Shown piece by piece: positions 49,771 to 62,200 of a DNA stretch of 64,000 nt; position 1 is the stretch's first letter; the number at the start of each line of letters is the position of its first letter. This DNA is from Lineus longissimus. Taxonomy: Eukaryota; Nemertea; Pilidiophora; Heteronemertea; Lineidae. Where the stretch lies: NCBI RefSeq assembly GCF_910592395.1, contig NC_088315.1, positions 19,262,219-19,326,218 of the forward strand, in the 5' to 3' direction. The translations under genes were made by a program, and so were the position numbers. The notes beneath the pieces are model-generated. The model worked only from the letters and a program-made list of their open reading frames with translations, was not told the DNA's origin and ran no database searches.

Positions 49771-52700
49771 AAATAGTCCGACTCTGAGTTAATAATGTCT
49801 GTCACTTTCGTCGTATTTGCCAATCTACCGAGTGCATGTCCAAGAGACTTTAGGACTCATGTTCACTGCTGGTAAATAAGCATGCTAGTTCACAAAATAT
49901 AGAACCTCCATCCAAGGCAGAAGGCTCCTGATGTTGTCTTAGGTATCATACTTGAGATGAGCTACTTGAGTTGTCTCAACGCTCAGTGTCCACACGCACC
50001 TGGGCTGTCAGTGACCATAGCTTTCACCAAGTTATTCCCGTTAATCAGAAAATAGAAAACATGTAGCCTAAACAAACCACGAAATGAGGCAAAGGCAACT
50101 GATTCATTGGAAATGGTTGTATTGTATCCACAGTGAAGTATTTCCAACAAAGTTCATTTCAAAACGGAAAATACATTGTACACAAGCCGTAAGGCATCAA
50201 AGCGTTAACATAAGCCATAACTGCCAGGTAAATTAGGACAGGTTGACCTGGATTTACCGTTCAAAGCTTCAAACGACGCAACTACAAACAGAGTTTTCAA
50301 GAACTGCTTCATAGATATGTATGCTTTTGCTCCCGTTGGAGCACCTCAAATAGCAGCTACAATCTGTTCAATGTCGCATTAGGTGAAATCTGGATTAGGA
50401 AATCTGGATTAAGAAATGTGACCAGACCAATGCAAGCCACACACGATCAAATTGACTCATCCAATTTTCAGAACATGCTTGAAAATGCCGATTCAGGTCC
50501 TACACATGGGCAACTGTTTTTAAGCCATAGGCCCTGAATCTGCATTTTCAGAAAATTTGATGAAATTTTTGATCGCCTGCATCATTTTGGACGATTGGAA
50601 CTCAAAAGGAACAGTAAACATTAACATTCTTCTTACTCAAAATAAGGCAGACTATCTTCACAAATCTTTAGACGTCTAAGCGGAGAAAGCCGTCAAAAAT
50701 TCCAACGTTAAGCGCAAGTGAGCAAAGCCTATCTATCCCTCTGTGAAAGAGTAAACATTTAGTCAACTGCCAACATTTTTTATCAAACTTGTGAAAACAT
50801 CATGGGAAGAAATTTGATACCTTGTGTAAATTGTGAAGAGCAGCAGTCAGGATTAAGAACAGTAGAAGGACGTCCCAGAACTTTAGATCAGCGCCAACGA
50901 CAAGGAATCATAGATTTCTTATCCTGTCTTTTTAGATTTGACGTTTTTCCTTATTCTTGGCTACTTGGCAACTGATACTCAAACAACGTAATTCCGTTTT
51001 TAAGCAATTTCAAAATGCAGGTGTCAAAATAGATCAACTAAAATATACATGTAATGCAACGTAAGTACCTAATTTATATCCATAGCGCCCTTGTCAGAAG
51101 AAAGATTTCTGTTGCAAAGGCACCTCAACACAATTTATCGAAACACATGTACATACATTGACAAGGTGGAATAGGGAGTGAGCACATATTCATCTAAGAA
51201 AGGCACTGGCAGTGCATGGAGGGTTAACAACTAAATGAAGCACTAACATTGGAAAATAGCAACATTTTCAAGACCGTTTCATCCCCATTTTCATGAATGG
51301 ACTCTTCCAGTAAATGCCATCAAGCCTATTTTGGACAGTGTCCACTCAGGGCTGTGGGGTGTAAAGGTTGAACTGAGGACTATTTATAGCACAGTACGAC
51401 AGATACATGTACCCTGACCCTAAAATTAGTTTTTAAGGCCATCAAAATCGTTTGAAGGAGACATTTTTGAAGACACCAAGGAGTCATTTTATACAAAAAT
51501 TGTCATGAAATTTACTACTAATTTGAAAAATCGTCAAAAGTTTCTAACAACAATGTCATAAATTGAAATAAACCCATCACACAAAAAAGAAACATTTAAA
51601 ATAAATTCAGAACTAAATTAAGGGGGTGTTTCTAAAAGGGACAGCAGTAGAAGGGCGAATATTGGATGGAAAATTGTGACTAAGCAGCTCTCGTCTCTAA
51701 CTCCTTCTAACATGCTGAATGAAACCCAAGGAGGTCAAGATAAACAACCACCCCATCGCTGCTGCCCCCTTTTGGCTGTGACCGAATACAATACACTAAA
51801 GCAAATCATGAAATGACATGGACATGGAATTTCTAACATTCTTTGGTGGACTGTTTCATTTTGTCAAGTAAGGTTCCACGCATTCCTAGAAATTATATCA
51901 GAACCTTAGTCAACAAATTCATAGGTGGCGCTACAATGCGTGTTCTATTTCCTAATCTAGACGGACATGTTCACGCAGCCAATGTTGCAGACACACTTAA
52001 GCAAAAACATGATGGAAAAAAATATCACAAAAATATGAACAGGAAAAACATGTTGGACAAGTTAATTACTCTAAGTATAATTCATTTCATCAACACTACA
52101 TCAGACTTGGGTCCTATACATAATGGACCGACCCAATATTAACCCATTCCGCACTCAACTAGTTTTGGTGCTGCGCATCTCGATCAAAGTACCGAGGTGA
52201 CAATCGACGCCGAGATCTTATTCTGAAACGTCTTAAAGTACTCAAAGCGAGATGCACCGCACAGATCTTGAAAAACTGGATGGTGCTGATTTTAATAAAA
52301 TGGGCGAATTTTGGATCGGTCCGAGGCAACACTCCAGATTGGAGACGTGCCTTGATCAGAAAGACCAGCACAAATCAACTCATAATTTTTTTGGCGTAAA
52401 CGTCTTTACGTACAATTTCTTGTCCAAAAGACATTACCTAGACATAAGTCTTCAGCTTTTTTTCATAACTTAACGCAGCCACAGGTCAAGAAAGGCAGGC
52501 ATTCAGTTTTTCGATGGGAACCAACCTCGTACCTACATCTTACAGGTTATTAGTTCAAACTGAAATACCGTGATCGACGACATCATCAGCATTCTTTAAT
52601 TGCAACGTCAGAAACATTGTTTCTATGCGTTCTTGCGTAATGCTTTTAATATTGTCACAATCGCTATTCTCAGACCCACGGCCGTCAACATTACAATGAT

Positions 52701-55694
52701 AAATGCATACTGAATGTCGTTCGCTCTTGTCAAATCACACATGACAAACTAACCATCCGTGGAAGATTTTTAACAGAAAGGCGGTCTAAACCAGTTCAGT
52801 CCTGATTACCGCCATTTTGTTTCCGGCGATGATAAAATTCATTGCCCTCATGATATCACGTTGAACCTCAAATAAATCCCTTACAAAAACTTGGGGTTAT
52901 GGGGTTCAGCAATGGAATAACATATTTATTATCAAAATACACTTCTGATCTGTCGGGCCAGATTCATTATCACATTAGTAACAGCTGCAGCGAGCCTGAC
53001 ATGACCGTCAGATGTCATCGGCGTAACATGGTTGAATATAAAAGCCCTTAACTGATCCCAGACCTTCGTACCCTGAGTACAAGTCTCTGATTAATCGGGA
53101 GGGACTCGGACACGAATTGGAGCACTCACAAAGTCAAGCCAGCAAAAAGTTTGACATCGTCATTTATCCCATGCAACAGCAACCACTGGGTTCTCCACTA
53201 GACTTTTTGTCCAGGCAGAGTAGCCAGACAAATAGCTCTCCACACTTGTCACTTAACAATAACGGGTCGTCTCAGACAAAATGCGGCATTTTACCACGGA
53301 GAACACCGATCAAGCCCTTTCAACGAATACAAATTCAAAATGCATCTTTTTCAAACTTCACTACTTTCCAATCCCGTAGCACATAAATGGATTGAAAACC
53401 AATTTGCTGGCGCCACCTAGGAACGCTCCAATCTAACCAGCCCATATATCCACTCCTCGATGCGCCAGTTAGATCCTGGACAACCCCAAATATAAATGTA
53501 CCCACACCGGCAGTATAGTCAGTTAGATCCGGACATACCGCCGATGGGGAATCAAATGACATTGAGCTACGTAGGATTTCACGAGCACAGCAACTGCCTG
53601 CGCCAGTTCAATCCTGGCCGCAGTTCCTGAGATCACCAACAGTGGAGCAAACAAGGGACATTGTCATGAACACGTCTGCTCAATCTGAATATGCAAATTG
53701 GCATTCATGCGTATCATTTGGTATGATGAAGCGTCCAGGCCAGAAGGAAGAGATTCTCTAACATGCTTTGAGCAATATAACGCCCAGGACTGCCTAACCC
53801 AAAAACGTCCAAATAGTATTTCAACTGGATTTTGGAGTATTTTCTGCCAAATTGTCTCATCAAATTGGTCCAAAATAAGGATTATTTGGCATATTCAATA
53901 TTTCTACAGAACGAGCATGAGTTCAAGACAATGTCCGCGACCTACACTCAATGCGACCTTCCAGTCCGTGTATAAAAATAAAATATTGGCCCCACTCTCA
54001 ATATTTACACAACAATGTCTCATAATTTATGCACCTCTATTTGACTAGAGAGCTTCCACCTGACGTCTGGTCTCGCAACGTCAGAAGACGCGGGATCTCT
54101 CGATGGAGCGACATGATTATCTGCGACTGATCTTTCCTGTTGTCAATGGCGACTGTCTAATTATTGCTGTTTGCACTCTTGAGGGTTGCCACCCTTGTTC
54201 CCCTGGAAAAAACAAACAAAAATTGCATGAATAAATTATAATCTCAAAATGTTGTATTTTGTAAACAACACAGGTCAATTTGAAACGTGATGAAAAAAAT
54301 ATTGAGTCAACTAGGACATTTATAGCGCTATAAACAATATTTGGACGATTGTAATGTCAGTAGGAGGAAACCAGCGACTCCAGAGGAAATATTCTGGTAT
54401 ATTCAATCCCACTGGCCAATGTGTTAAAGTATGTTTTTTTTAACTCTTTCAGTGCCCAAGGACGTACATGTACGACCTAAATATTAAGGTATTTTAGTTC
54501 CTCCAGACGACACCAGATGTCCCCAGCTACTCAAATGTGGTTCATATGGTTTCTCTGGCCTGGGGCGTCCAAATTGAATAATTTTTTCGACTGAGAGGGT
54601 GGGGTGGGGTTTAGGTGAAAAATGGTGAAAATCGGCCAAAAATACCACTCCCTCAAAAAAATTTAGAACATAATCCTAGTATGACCCTACTTATTACTGC
54701 TGTTTTATTGAAACAGGAGGTAAAGACAAAGGTTTTGAAGAATTTTGATGAGTGTATCTCAATTATTTTTGTGAGATTTTGGGTAGTGACAATGCCCAAA
54801 AATGCCCAAATCCTAGCCACTGAAAGAGTTAAGGATGAACAACAGCTCTGATATAAACGACAAACCACTACACCAATGTACGGAATAAAACTAGGCCAAG
54901 GAAAACAGGCACAAGCAACTTATTGTGACATGAAACCCGGAGGGGACCACAAGATAAAGTGAAACAAAAAAATTGAGTCTTAAGAGCGAAAAACGGAATT
55001 GACTGACACCAAAAGGAAAATAAGAGTGAATGCTCACAGACGGGCGTGGACTATTTCATATGCCATCAACCCATTGAGCGCCTAGAATTTTACAGAATAA
55101 ACAGCTAGAAAGCGACATGGTAGAATCAAACATCAGACAACACCTAAAAACAGCGATGGGCATATAGGCCTACCTATTGCCAGCTCCCCCACGGGCGCCC
55201 TGAATGAAGAGGTGCAAAAATGAAATTAGGAAACCAAAAGTTTAAGCAGACGTCAAGAGAAGTGAAGTCAAAACGGGAAATACCCCCAGAAATTCTTAAA
55301 TAAGCTGCAATTCTTACTGAACAAGCTGAAGTTGTAAAATCAACGATTCGTGAAATCCTAAATGTTTGCAAATCAGTGCTACTCAATTCAAACTGCTAGA
55401 ATTTCGAATAACTGAATATCACATCACATTCACAATCATGCAAGACAAAATTCAAACTGCTCGAAAATGCCACGAAATATGTCACACTGATGCGTGAAAA
55501 CGGCCCAGCGCCAAGAAAAAAACAACAAACAAAATTTCAATCACGATGTAAAAACAACCACCTGAAAGTAATTCCCGCATTAACCCACAAAAGCACCCAT
55601 TCAGACAGTTACTTACACCGACCGACATCACACACGCGTCATTTCATCGTTTAACAACACTTGTATCTACGGTAAAATTCAGGTCGTTGGTTTA

Positions 55695-55900
55695 GGGAGA
55701 TCAGTGGCATAGTGTAAGACACCCGAGCTCATAATCAGGAGGTCATGGGTTCGACACTCGAAGCGATCATCGCTGTTTCATCTTTGTGCCCTTGAGCAAG
55801 ATAATTAACCCTACTTGGTTCTCTCCGCCCAGGAGTGAATGAGTACCTAGCTGGCAGAGATAGCCAGGAATGTAAAAAAGTCCTAGCGCTTGACAGGCAG
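55695..55900 (+). repeat. tRNA-derived SINE, family 1
   Basis: A-box-like ATCAGTGGCATAGTG, B box GGGTTCGACACTC, then CTGTTTCATCTTTGTGCCC, ACCCTACTTGGTTCTCTCC and GAATGAGTACCTAGCTGGCA. Best-preserved head of this family in the window. Confidence 0.75.
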
Positions 55901-55902
55901 CT

Positions 55903-56095
55903 CATGTAAACCACAATGTGCACTCTATGTAAACCACACCACGACCACCTACAAGGTACACTCTATGTAAACCACACTATGCCCCCCCCCATTCCCTATG
56001 TAAACCATAATGTGCACTCTATGTAAACCACACTACATCACACCCCCCCTACATTCCCTATGTAAACCACTGCAAAATCTATGTAAACCCAGGCT
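55903..56095 (+). repeat. irregular tandem repeat of CTATGTAAACCAC
   Basis: About seven occurrences of CTATGTAAACCAC separated by variable 10-30 bp spacers, some with C runs. Begins where the SINE at 55695-55900 ends, so it may be an expansion of that element's tail. Confidence 0.7.
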
Positions 56096-56293
56096 GAGGG
56101 ATGAAAACCAACCAAGGGATTCATGCTTGCAGGGTGGAACAACAAAACATGGGATGACTATGGTGGGGAAAACAGGTTCAACCAATTCCTTATGATTATC
56201 AAGACGGAAACTTGTCCTCAGAAAAAAATAACCCTTTTCAGAAAATGAAATTTCACCTGGGTCTACCTTGATGAAATTGCTAAGACGGAGGAA

Positions 56294-59200
56294 TTAGTGA
56301 AAGTCGGGACAACAGCAATGGTGATCTGGGTAGCCATAGTTGTGCTGGTGTCTCCTGGCGTGCCTGTCCCTGTGATGGTTACAGTGGCCTCCAGGAGGCT
56401 GAAAAATATTCAGTTTAGAGGCGGAAGTCTCTTGAAACAGTCGGGGAAAATACTGGATTAATGTCGCACAAAGAATAGGTTGAGCCGATTTTCCATGAAC
56501 CAACTCAAGGATAGACATCCATGCACCCACAGAAAGCGCCAACGTCAGGACAACAACGACAACACCGACAAGATGCGGAAACGAAAAACAGATTATGTGG
56601 TGTTCCAGCTACATATTCTGGATGTATGAATGATTGAATCCACAAGATTGACTAGCACAAATTGCCCCCCCCCACTTGACAAAACAGGATCCAAAGTATT
56701 CTGTATGTTTTGTTTTCGTCAGACATGCTAGGAACCCCCCCCCCCCCCACCCTCACCCCTGATGGTCAAACAAGTGGTAATACTTACGCTTGGCACGAAA
56801 TCAGCGTCGGCATCCTCATCATATTGTCCATCCTCGTCCCCATCCTCTTCCTCCTCACCTTCTTCTTCGTACTGCAATAGAAACAGAATTTGAGAGACGA
56901 GGTTGAGTAAACCATCGAATTCAGACTTATATGCGGTATTACACAAAAATGAGGTCAAAATTAATAACACAATTTCTGCCTACCTCATCATCATCATCGA
57001 GAGCTTCTCCGGTGAAATAGAGCACAGCTCTTGGTACGATCCTCTCGCGGATGAAGTGACCGATTTCGAAATCGGCTGCCAGGATTGCTTCGTTGTCTTC
57101 ATCAGCCTCCTCTTCACCCTCAGTTTCTGCAAAAATCACGCAAAATTCATGAAAAATTTCAAAAAATAATATTCCAAAACAATTCTTACAAAGGGTACCA
57201 TCAGAAAGTGCTCATTGAGAGCTTTTCAATGAATGGTCATGTCAATAGGTGTACAAATGGTACCATCAGAAAGTGCTCATTGAGAGCTTTCCAATGAATG
57301 GTCATGACAATAGGTGTACAAATGGTACCATCAGAAAGTGCTCATTGAGAGCTTTCCAATGAATGGTCATGTCAATAGGTGTACAAATGGTACCATCAGA
57401 AAGTGCTCACTGAGAGCTTTCCAATGAATGGTCATGTCAGTAGGTTTGTGAAACCACCACACGCTAATTCATTTGGTCAAATAATGGGTTTTTACACAAC
57501 AAAACCGACATCTCATTCATTCCTTGAAAGTTATGATAATGATAACCATGAAATAACGTTTGCATTGTACCGGTATGGCCTGACACCCGTGGGTTCAAAT
57601 CTTACGAAAGAATCTCACTGAACGAGGACTCTAGCACGTATAATACCTACCTTTTGGTGGAGTGAAGAAGTTGAAGAATGAATCATTTTGTATTTGTTTG
57701 GTGACCACTCGTTTCGATCCACTTCCCTTGTGTTTTTGTGTTTTTTTTACCGTCTTTACCGTGACATTTTTACCCTTCTTCCAATCTATGGTACAGCTGG
57801 AATGGAAATAAGTCACAATGAATTCAGTCATACTTGAAAATACGACTGAAACTGCCTGGGACCACTTGGTTAAACTCTGGGTAAGTGATGTGCCGAAAAA
57901 ATTTTTTCTAAAAAGTATTTTCTTACTAAAGGTACAAGGGTACCAATGTGTGACCTTGATAGATTGGTATTAAGCAATACATGGGTGACACTCTTCTGTG
58001 TGGTCCTTAGATGCACTCATGATATTATATTAATGCCCATCCAGGATGCCGTAAAGGAATCATGAGATTTTTCAGGTTTTTGGATTGTGGTGAATGGACC
58101 CAACTTTTATCATACATGCAAACTTAATTTCAAATCTACAGTCATTCAGCTTGAAGAAGCAGACACTGCACTTTCAAGCCAAGGTTGTGGGGATATAGAG
58201 GCAAGGCCAGGTGGGCCTGTGCAGACACAGCAGGAAGTATGCACTGAACTAGGCCTACTTACCCTTTACACTTGATGATTTCCGGTCCTTCAAACGAGAA
58301 CGGATCGGTCTCATCCGGCTGCATTCGTAGAGTGTATTCTTTCGTCAAGATGTTATTCGTGAAGAAGTCGTTTGGCGCAAAGTGAAACTCTAGAGTGAAG
58401 CCCTGAAATTAAAACAGATTGGTTTGAATAACCAAACAAAAACGCCAAAAATCTTTGTTTCAGCAAGTCTTTTACAGCTTTTTTGAGAAATCGTGCCTTA
58501 CTTTTGGAAGAGGATTGAGCTGGAGGTCTGACTCCAACTCATGTGCTTCAGACCCGCTCCCAAATCAAGAATGGAGAGGAATACTGGCCAAAGGACACCA
58601 CCCTGACCACACGGCCCTGGGGCTCTGTGGCTTCAGACCTGCTCCCTTATGAAGAATGGAGAGGAATACCGGCCAAAGGACACCACCCTGATCACACAGC
58701 CCTGGGGCTCTGTGGCTTCAGACCTGCTCCCTTATGAAGAATGGAGAGGAATACTGGCCAAAGGACACCACCCTGATCACACAGCCCTGGGGCTCTGTGG
58801 CTTCAGACCTGCTCCCTTATGAAGAATGGAGAGGAATACCGGCCAAAGGACACTACTCTGATCACAAAGCTCTGTGGCGAACTCTCTGGACAGCTCCCCT
58901 TGTGAGACAGTCCAGCAATCATCTCAAAAACTCAACGCAGAAGAACATATTTTTTGAATCACTACTTCAAAATTGTCCCATTTCTTCAAAACAGGCTGTG
59001 ATTTTGACGTAAGATCACCGTGATTTACTTACGTAGGGATCCTTGTCGTGATACTTGACTAGTATATCTTGGAGGTTCTTGATGATCGGTTCATCATGCT
59101 CCTGGATCATGTCAGCCAACATCTCCACGTTCTTGAACACTGTCAGCCAGAAGAACGGAATACCAGTTGGATTTTCTGCAACGATAGATAAGTAAATTGG

Positions 59201-62200
59201 GTTGAATTTACAATCACTGACCGACGACGACTGGTTAGGCTGGGGAGATGATTTTTTCAACCAAAATTTTTTTTCTCATTTTTTGATTTTGGGGACATAT
59301 CAAGTCAGGGTGATGACTTTATAAGTTGTCCCCGGACTTCATGACTTGTCTCGTGCAGAGAACCCCCCAACTATGGCCTTTCCCAGCCACTGTAACAACC
59401 TCACAGCATCTTTTGCGTCACATGTTTACCTTCCTCTTTCTTTTCCTCAGCATTCTCTTCCTTCTTCTCTTCCTTCTTCTCACCGTCCTTTCCATCTTCG
59501 GCCGGCTTCTCCCCATCTTCTGCTATCTTTGTCTTCTTCATCTCATCCTGGAATGAGTCGCCCTACTCATGATGTGAAACACAGAAACACAACACCAACC
59601 GGAACACAACACTTAAAGGCGATGTCTCTCATCGGTTCTATATATTAGCCCACAATCTATACCTAAAAGTGAGTTCGCACATCTTTTGCTACATCGGAAC
59701 AGCCCCAGTTGAGAAGTTGGCAAGCCCTACTGGTGTCTCTAGCGGCTGTGATCCAGAGTTTCAGACTTGACTTGTAGTCATGAGGTCCATTCTTCAAACC
59801 CCACAGTTGGCGTGAAGCTCCAGGCAGGTCGAACTTGCCTCACTCTACCCAGGTGTGTAAACGGGTACCAGTCAGAAATGTTTAGAAGAGATTAAGTCTA
59901 GCTAAGAGAAGAACACAGTGTAGGTTAATGGGATACCCCGGAAATATTTTAAGAGGGACCCATTAAGGGTCAAAAGAACCATGTACCTCAATATAACTTA
60001 CTGCGAGCTTGGTCTCGTCCTCGTCTTCTGTGTCACTCGGCCAATCACAATCAGAGTCTGTCGGCTCGATCGCACCAGTCAACACCTCCCGTCGCTGAAA
60101 TCACAACAAGGTTTTTTCGGTGATCAAGGCGTTTGGGACTCATACTAAAGGCATTTCCAATCGGGGAGCAACATATGCCAGATAGGCATGGTACAAAATC
60201 TATTCTAAAACACCTGAAACTTAACACTGAGATTCGAGTTTAGCTGCTTTTCGACAGCTTTCATTTCGTCGTCTGAAATCGCCCCAAGATCGGATATTCG
60301 ACCGTGTCCTTTCAACGCACCTTATCATGATGGGTTGAATACTTGGAGGCGTACTTGCACTCCAGTTGGTGAACCTCCTCATAAAAGTCGGCCTCGATCT
60401 TGGTCACTTCAAACTGGAGTTTCTTCAGCGCTTTGATTCGGCGTTTGACAACTTTTGGCAAACTGGAAAGAGATGACACAAAATTTTTGTAATTTCTAAA
60501 CAAGGTGGTGGGACGCCCTCACAAATTGCCTTGTGAAGAACACGGCAGTATCAAGTCACCAGCTGTTTGACGAACAGAATGCATTTCATCACACACAAAA
60601 CAAGGCAGGCCTAACGCATAACATCTATTCAGGGGTAACAATAGTGCTATATCGTTCATACATCTGAACATCTGGATTCAAAATTAATGGTCCGCATCTG
60701 TTACAGAGAGGATCCCTATCAACTGGTGGTTATGGTAGAAGGAATCGATCATAAAATTTGTTAACAGCTGGTTTATGATGACTAACGATTCCGAAATTGC
60801 TGAGTTCTGGATTTTTCCATCAGATGCACAACTGCAAGATAAAGTCGCATAGTCCTTATCACAATACAACGATCTGTGACGACACATTTTCAAAAGGGCG
60901 ATTTTCATGATGTATTGCCCTATTGGCGGGCTGATGTCACTGTCAGTGAAGACCTTTTTGGCCCACAACAGTGCCTGGTCCCTCCAAAAGTCGGGGGCCT
61001 ATCTTAACCTAAAGTGTGTTCTCACCAGTCTGAATTATCATCATCGGTCACAACCACAATGATACGTAAACAGTGTGACACCCAATTTAGCTTTTCACCA
61101 ATTGTTATTTCCGGATTTAAGACTTTGTTTTGGAGGAAAATGATCAAAGGGTTAACCAGTCACATTTCGAAACGTGTATCAACGCCAAATAAGGCAATAG
61201 TAAAGTAATTATTTGATTTAGAATATATGTGGGCAGTGATCTGGCAAATAGAGAACTGCTAATTAGTTGGGATTTCAGTACACAAGTATTACAAGCATGC
61301 AGAATAAGTCATTATGTAAATGATAGAAAATTCCACGCAAGTTTGAACTATTCAATCATTCATTCATCTTTAGTACCAGTACCCAGAATAACCATTCAAA
61401 TTACGGAAACGTATCGATTCATCAACTTTTTAAATAGCAACTAAACTACTATTTACAACCGTTCATTGGTTACAACATGACAAATTACCAGAATTACCCC
61501 CAAGCTGTGTCTGTTGCGCCCTGCACACAAGCGATTCAAATTGCTGCCACCTGCAGTCATTATTGCTTGCGACAAAAGTTGCTTATTACCGAAAATCATC
61601 GCAAACGTTTGTAAAATGAATCAGTTATCACCGACAATCAATATCAAACACATTAGTTACTAATTATACCCGAAGGGGAGAGATCTCTTTGCGACAAAAT
61701 TGCTTATTTTTCCAGCGACATGCGACACTTATTGCATAGGCGACAAAAGTCGCACGTTTCCGATGATCATTTCATGTTTCTGCGACAAAAATCGGTAATT
61801 GCTGTGACCAAGGAGTACAATTTAGACCAAAGTGAGTGATCATCAGGTTTACTCGTAGACACGTGATCTTTTTGTTGCACACTGCTGCGATATTATCACA
61901 GGCCAAAGCAAAAAGATCTGTACATTTCGGGGAGTCATATGAATTGAGAAATACATCAATAAAACGTGTAGAATGACCATGTGCCAAATAAATGCGAGAC
62001 AACAGACTACCAGTAATGTTGAAGACGATTTTTAATAGGACTATGCAAAGATTTTGAAACAAAAGTTCAGCGGGAAAGTCTTTGAAAGAAATATCACACT
62101 TGCATTTGCAACTAAAAGTCAATTAATGCAAAACTCACCGGGAAATCCACGACCAATAAAATTTCAATATTTTCTTAGCGACTTACAAATTTGTCTACGA

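Larger units (their letters stand above)
49771..56293. other. convergent intergenic region / likely NAP1 3' UTR
   Basis: No coding exon with a recognisable protein or splice sites was found on either strand. The right part is probably the NAP1 3' UTR on the minus strand; minus-strand AATAAA signals occur near 54703 and 52924. Contains one SINE and a Ctatgtaaaccac tandem array near the right end. Confidence 0.3.

Noticed and set aside
51843..52142. 99-codon plus-strand open frame
   Set aside because: No domain, no splice signals, lies in the convergent 3' region; treated as chance.
56983..57169. Plus-strand frame overlapping the NAP1 exon at 57126-56984
   Set aside because: Antisense shadow; the minus-strand reading matches the conserved NAP1 core.
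57195..57440. CRISPR-like array
   Set aside because: Units are contiguous 65 bp tandem repeats with no unique spacers, in eukaryotic intronic DNA.
58455..59012. Three similar frames with WRGIPAKGHH-type peptides
   Set aside because: They are the 85 bp intronic tandem repeat read in successive registers; repeat length is not a multiple of three and the units lie inside a NAP1 intron.
59326..59648. Plus-strand Leu/Ser-rich frames
   Set aside because: Antisense shadow of the NAP1 Lys/Glu-rich exon.
60214..60272. Possible extra NAP1 exon on the minus strand, with good acceptor and donor and a peptide starting DEMKAVEKQLNS
   Set aside because: Its 59 bp length and entry phase break the frame between the exons at 60462-60321 and 60094-60002, which already join perfectly.
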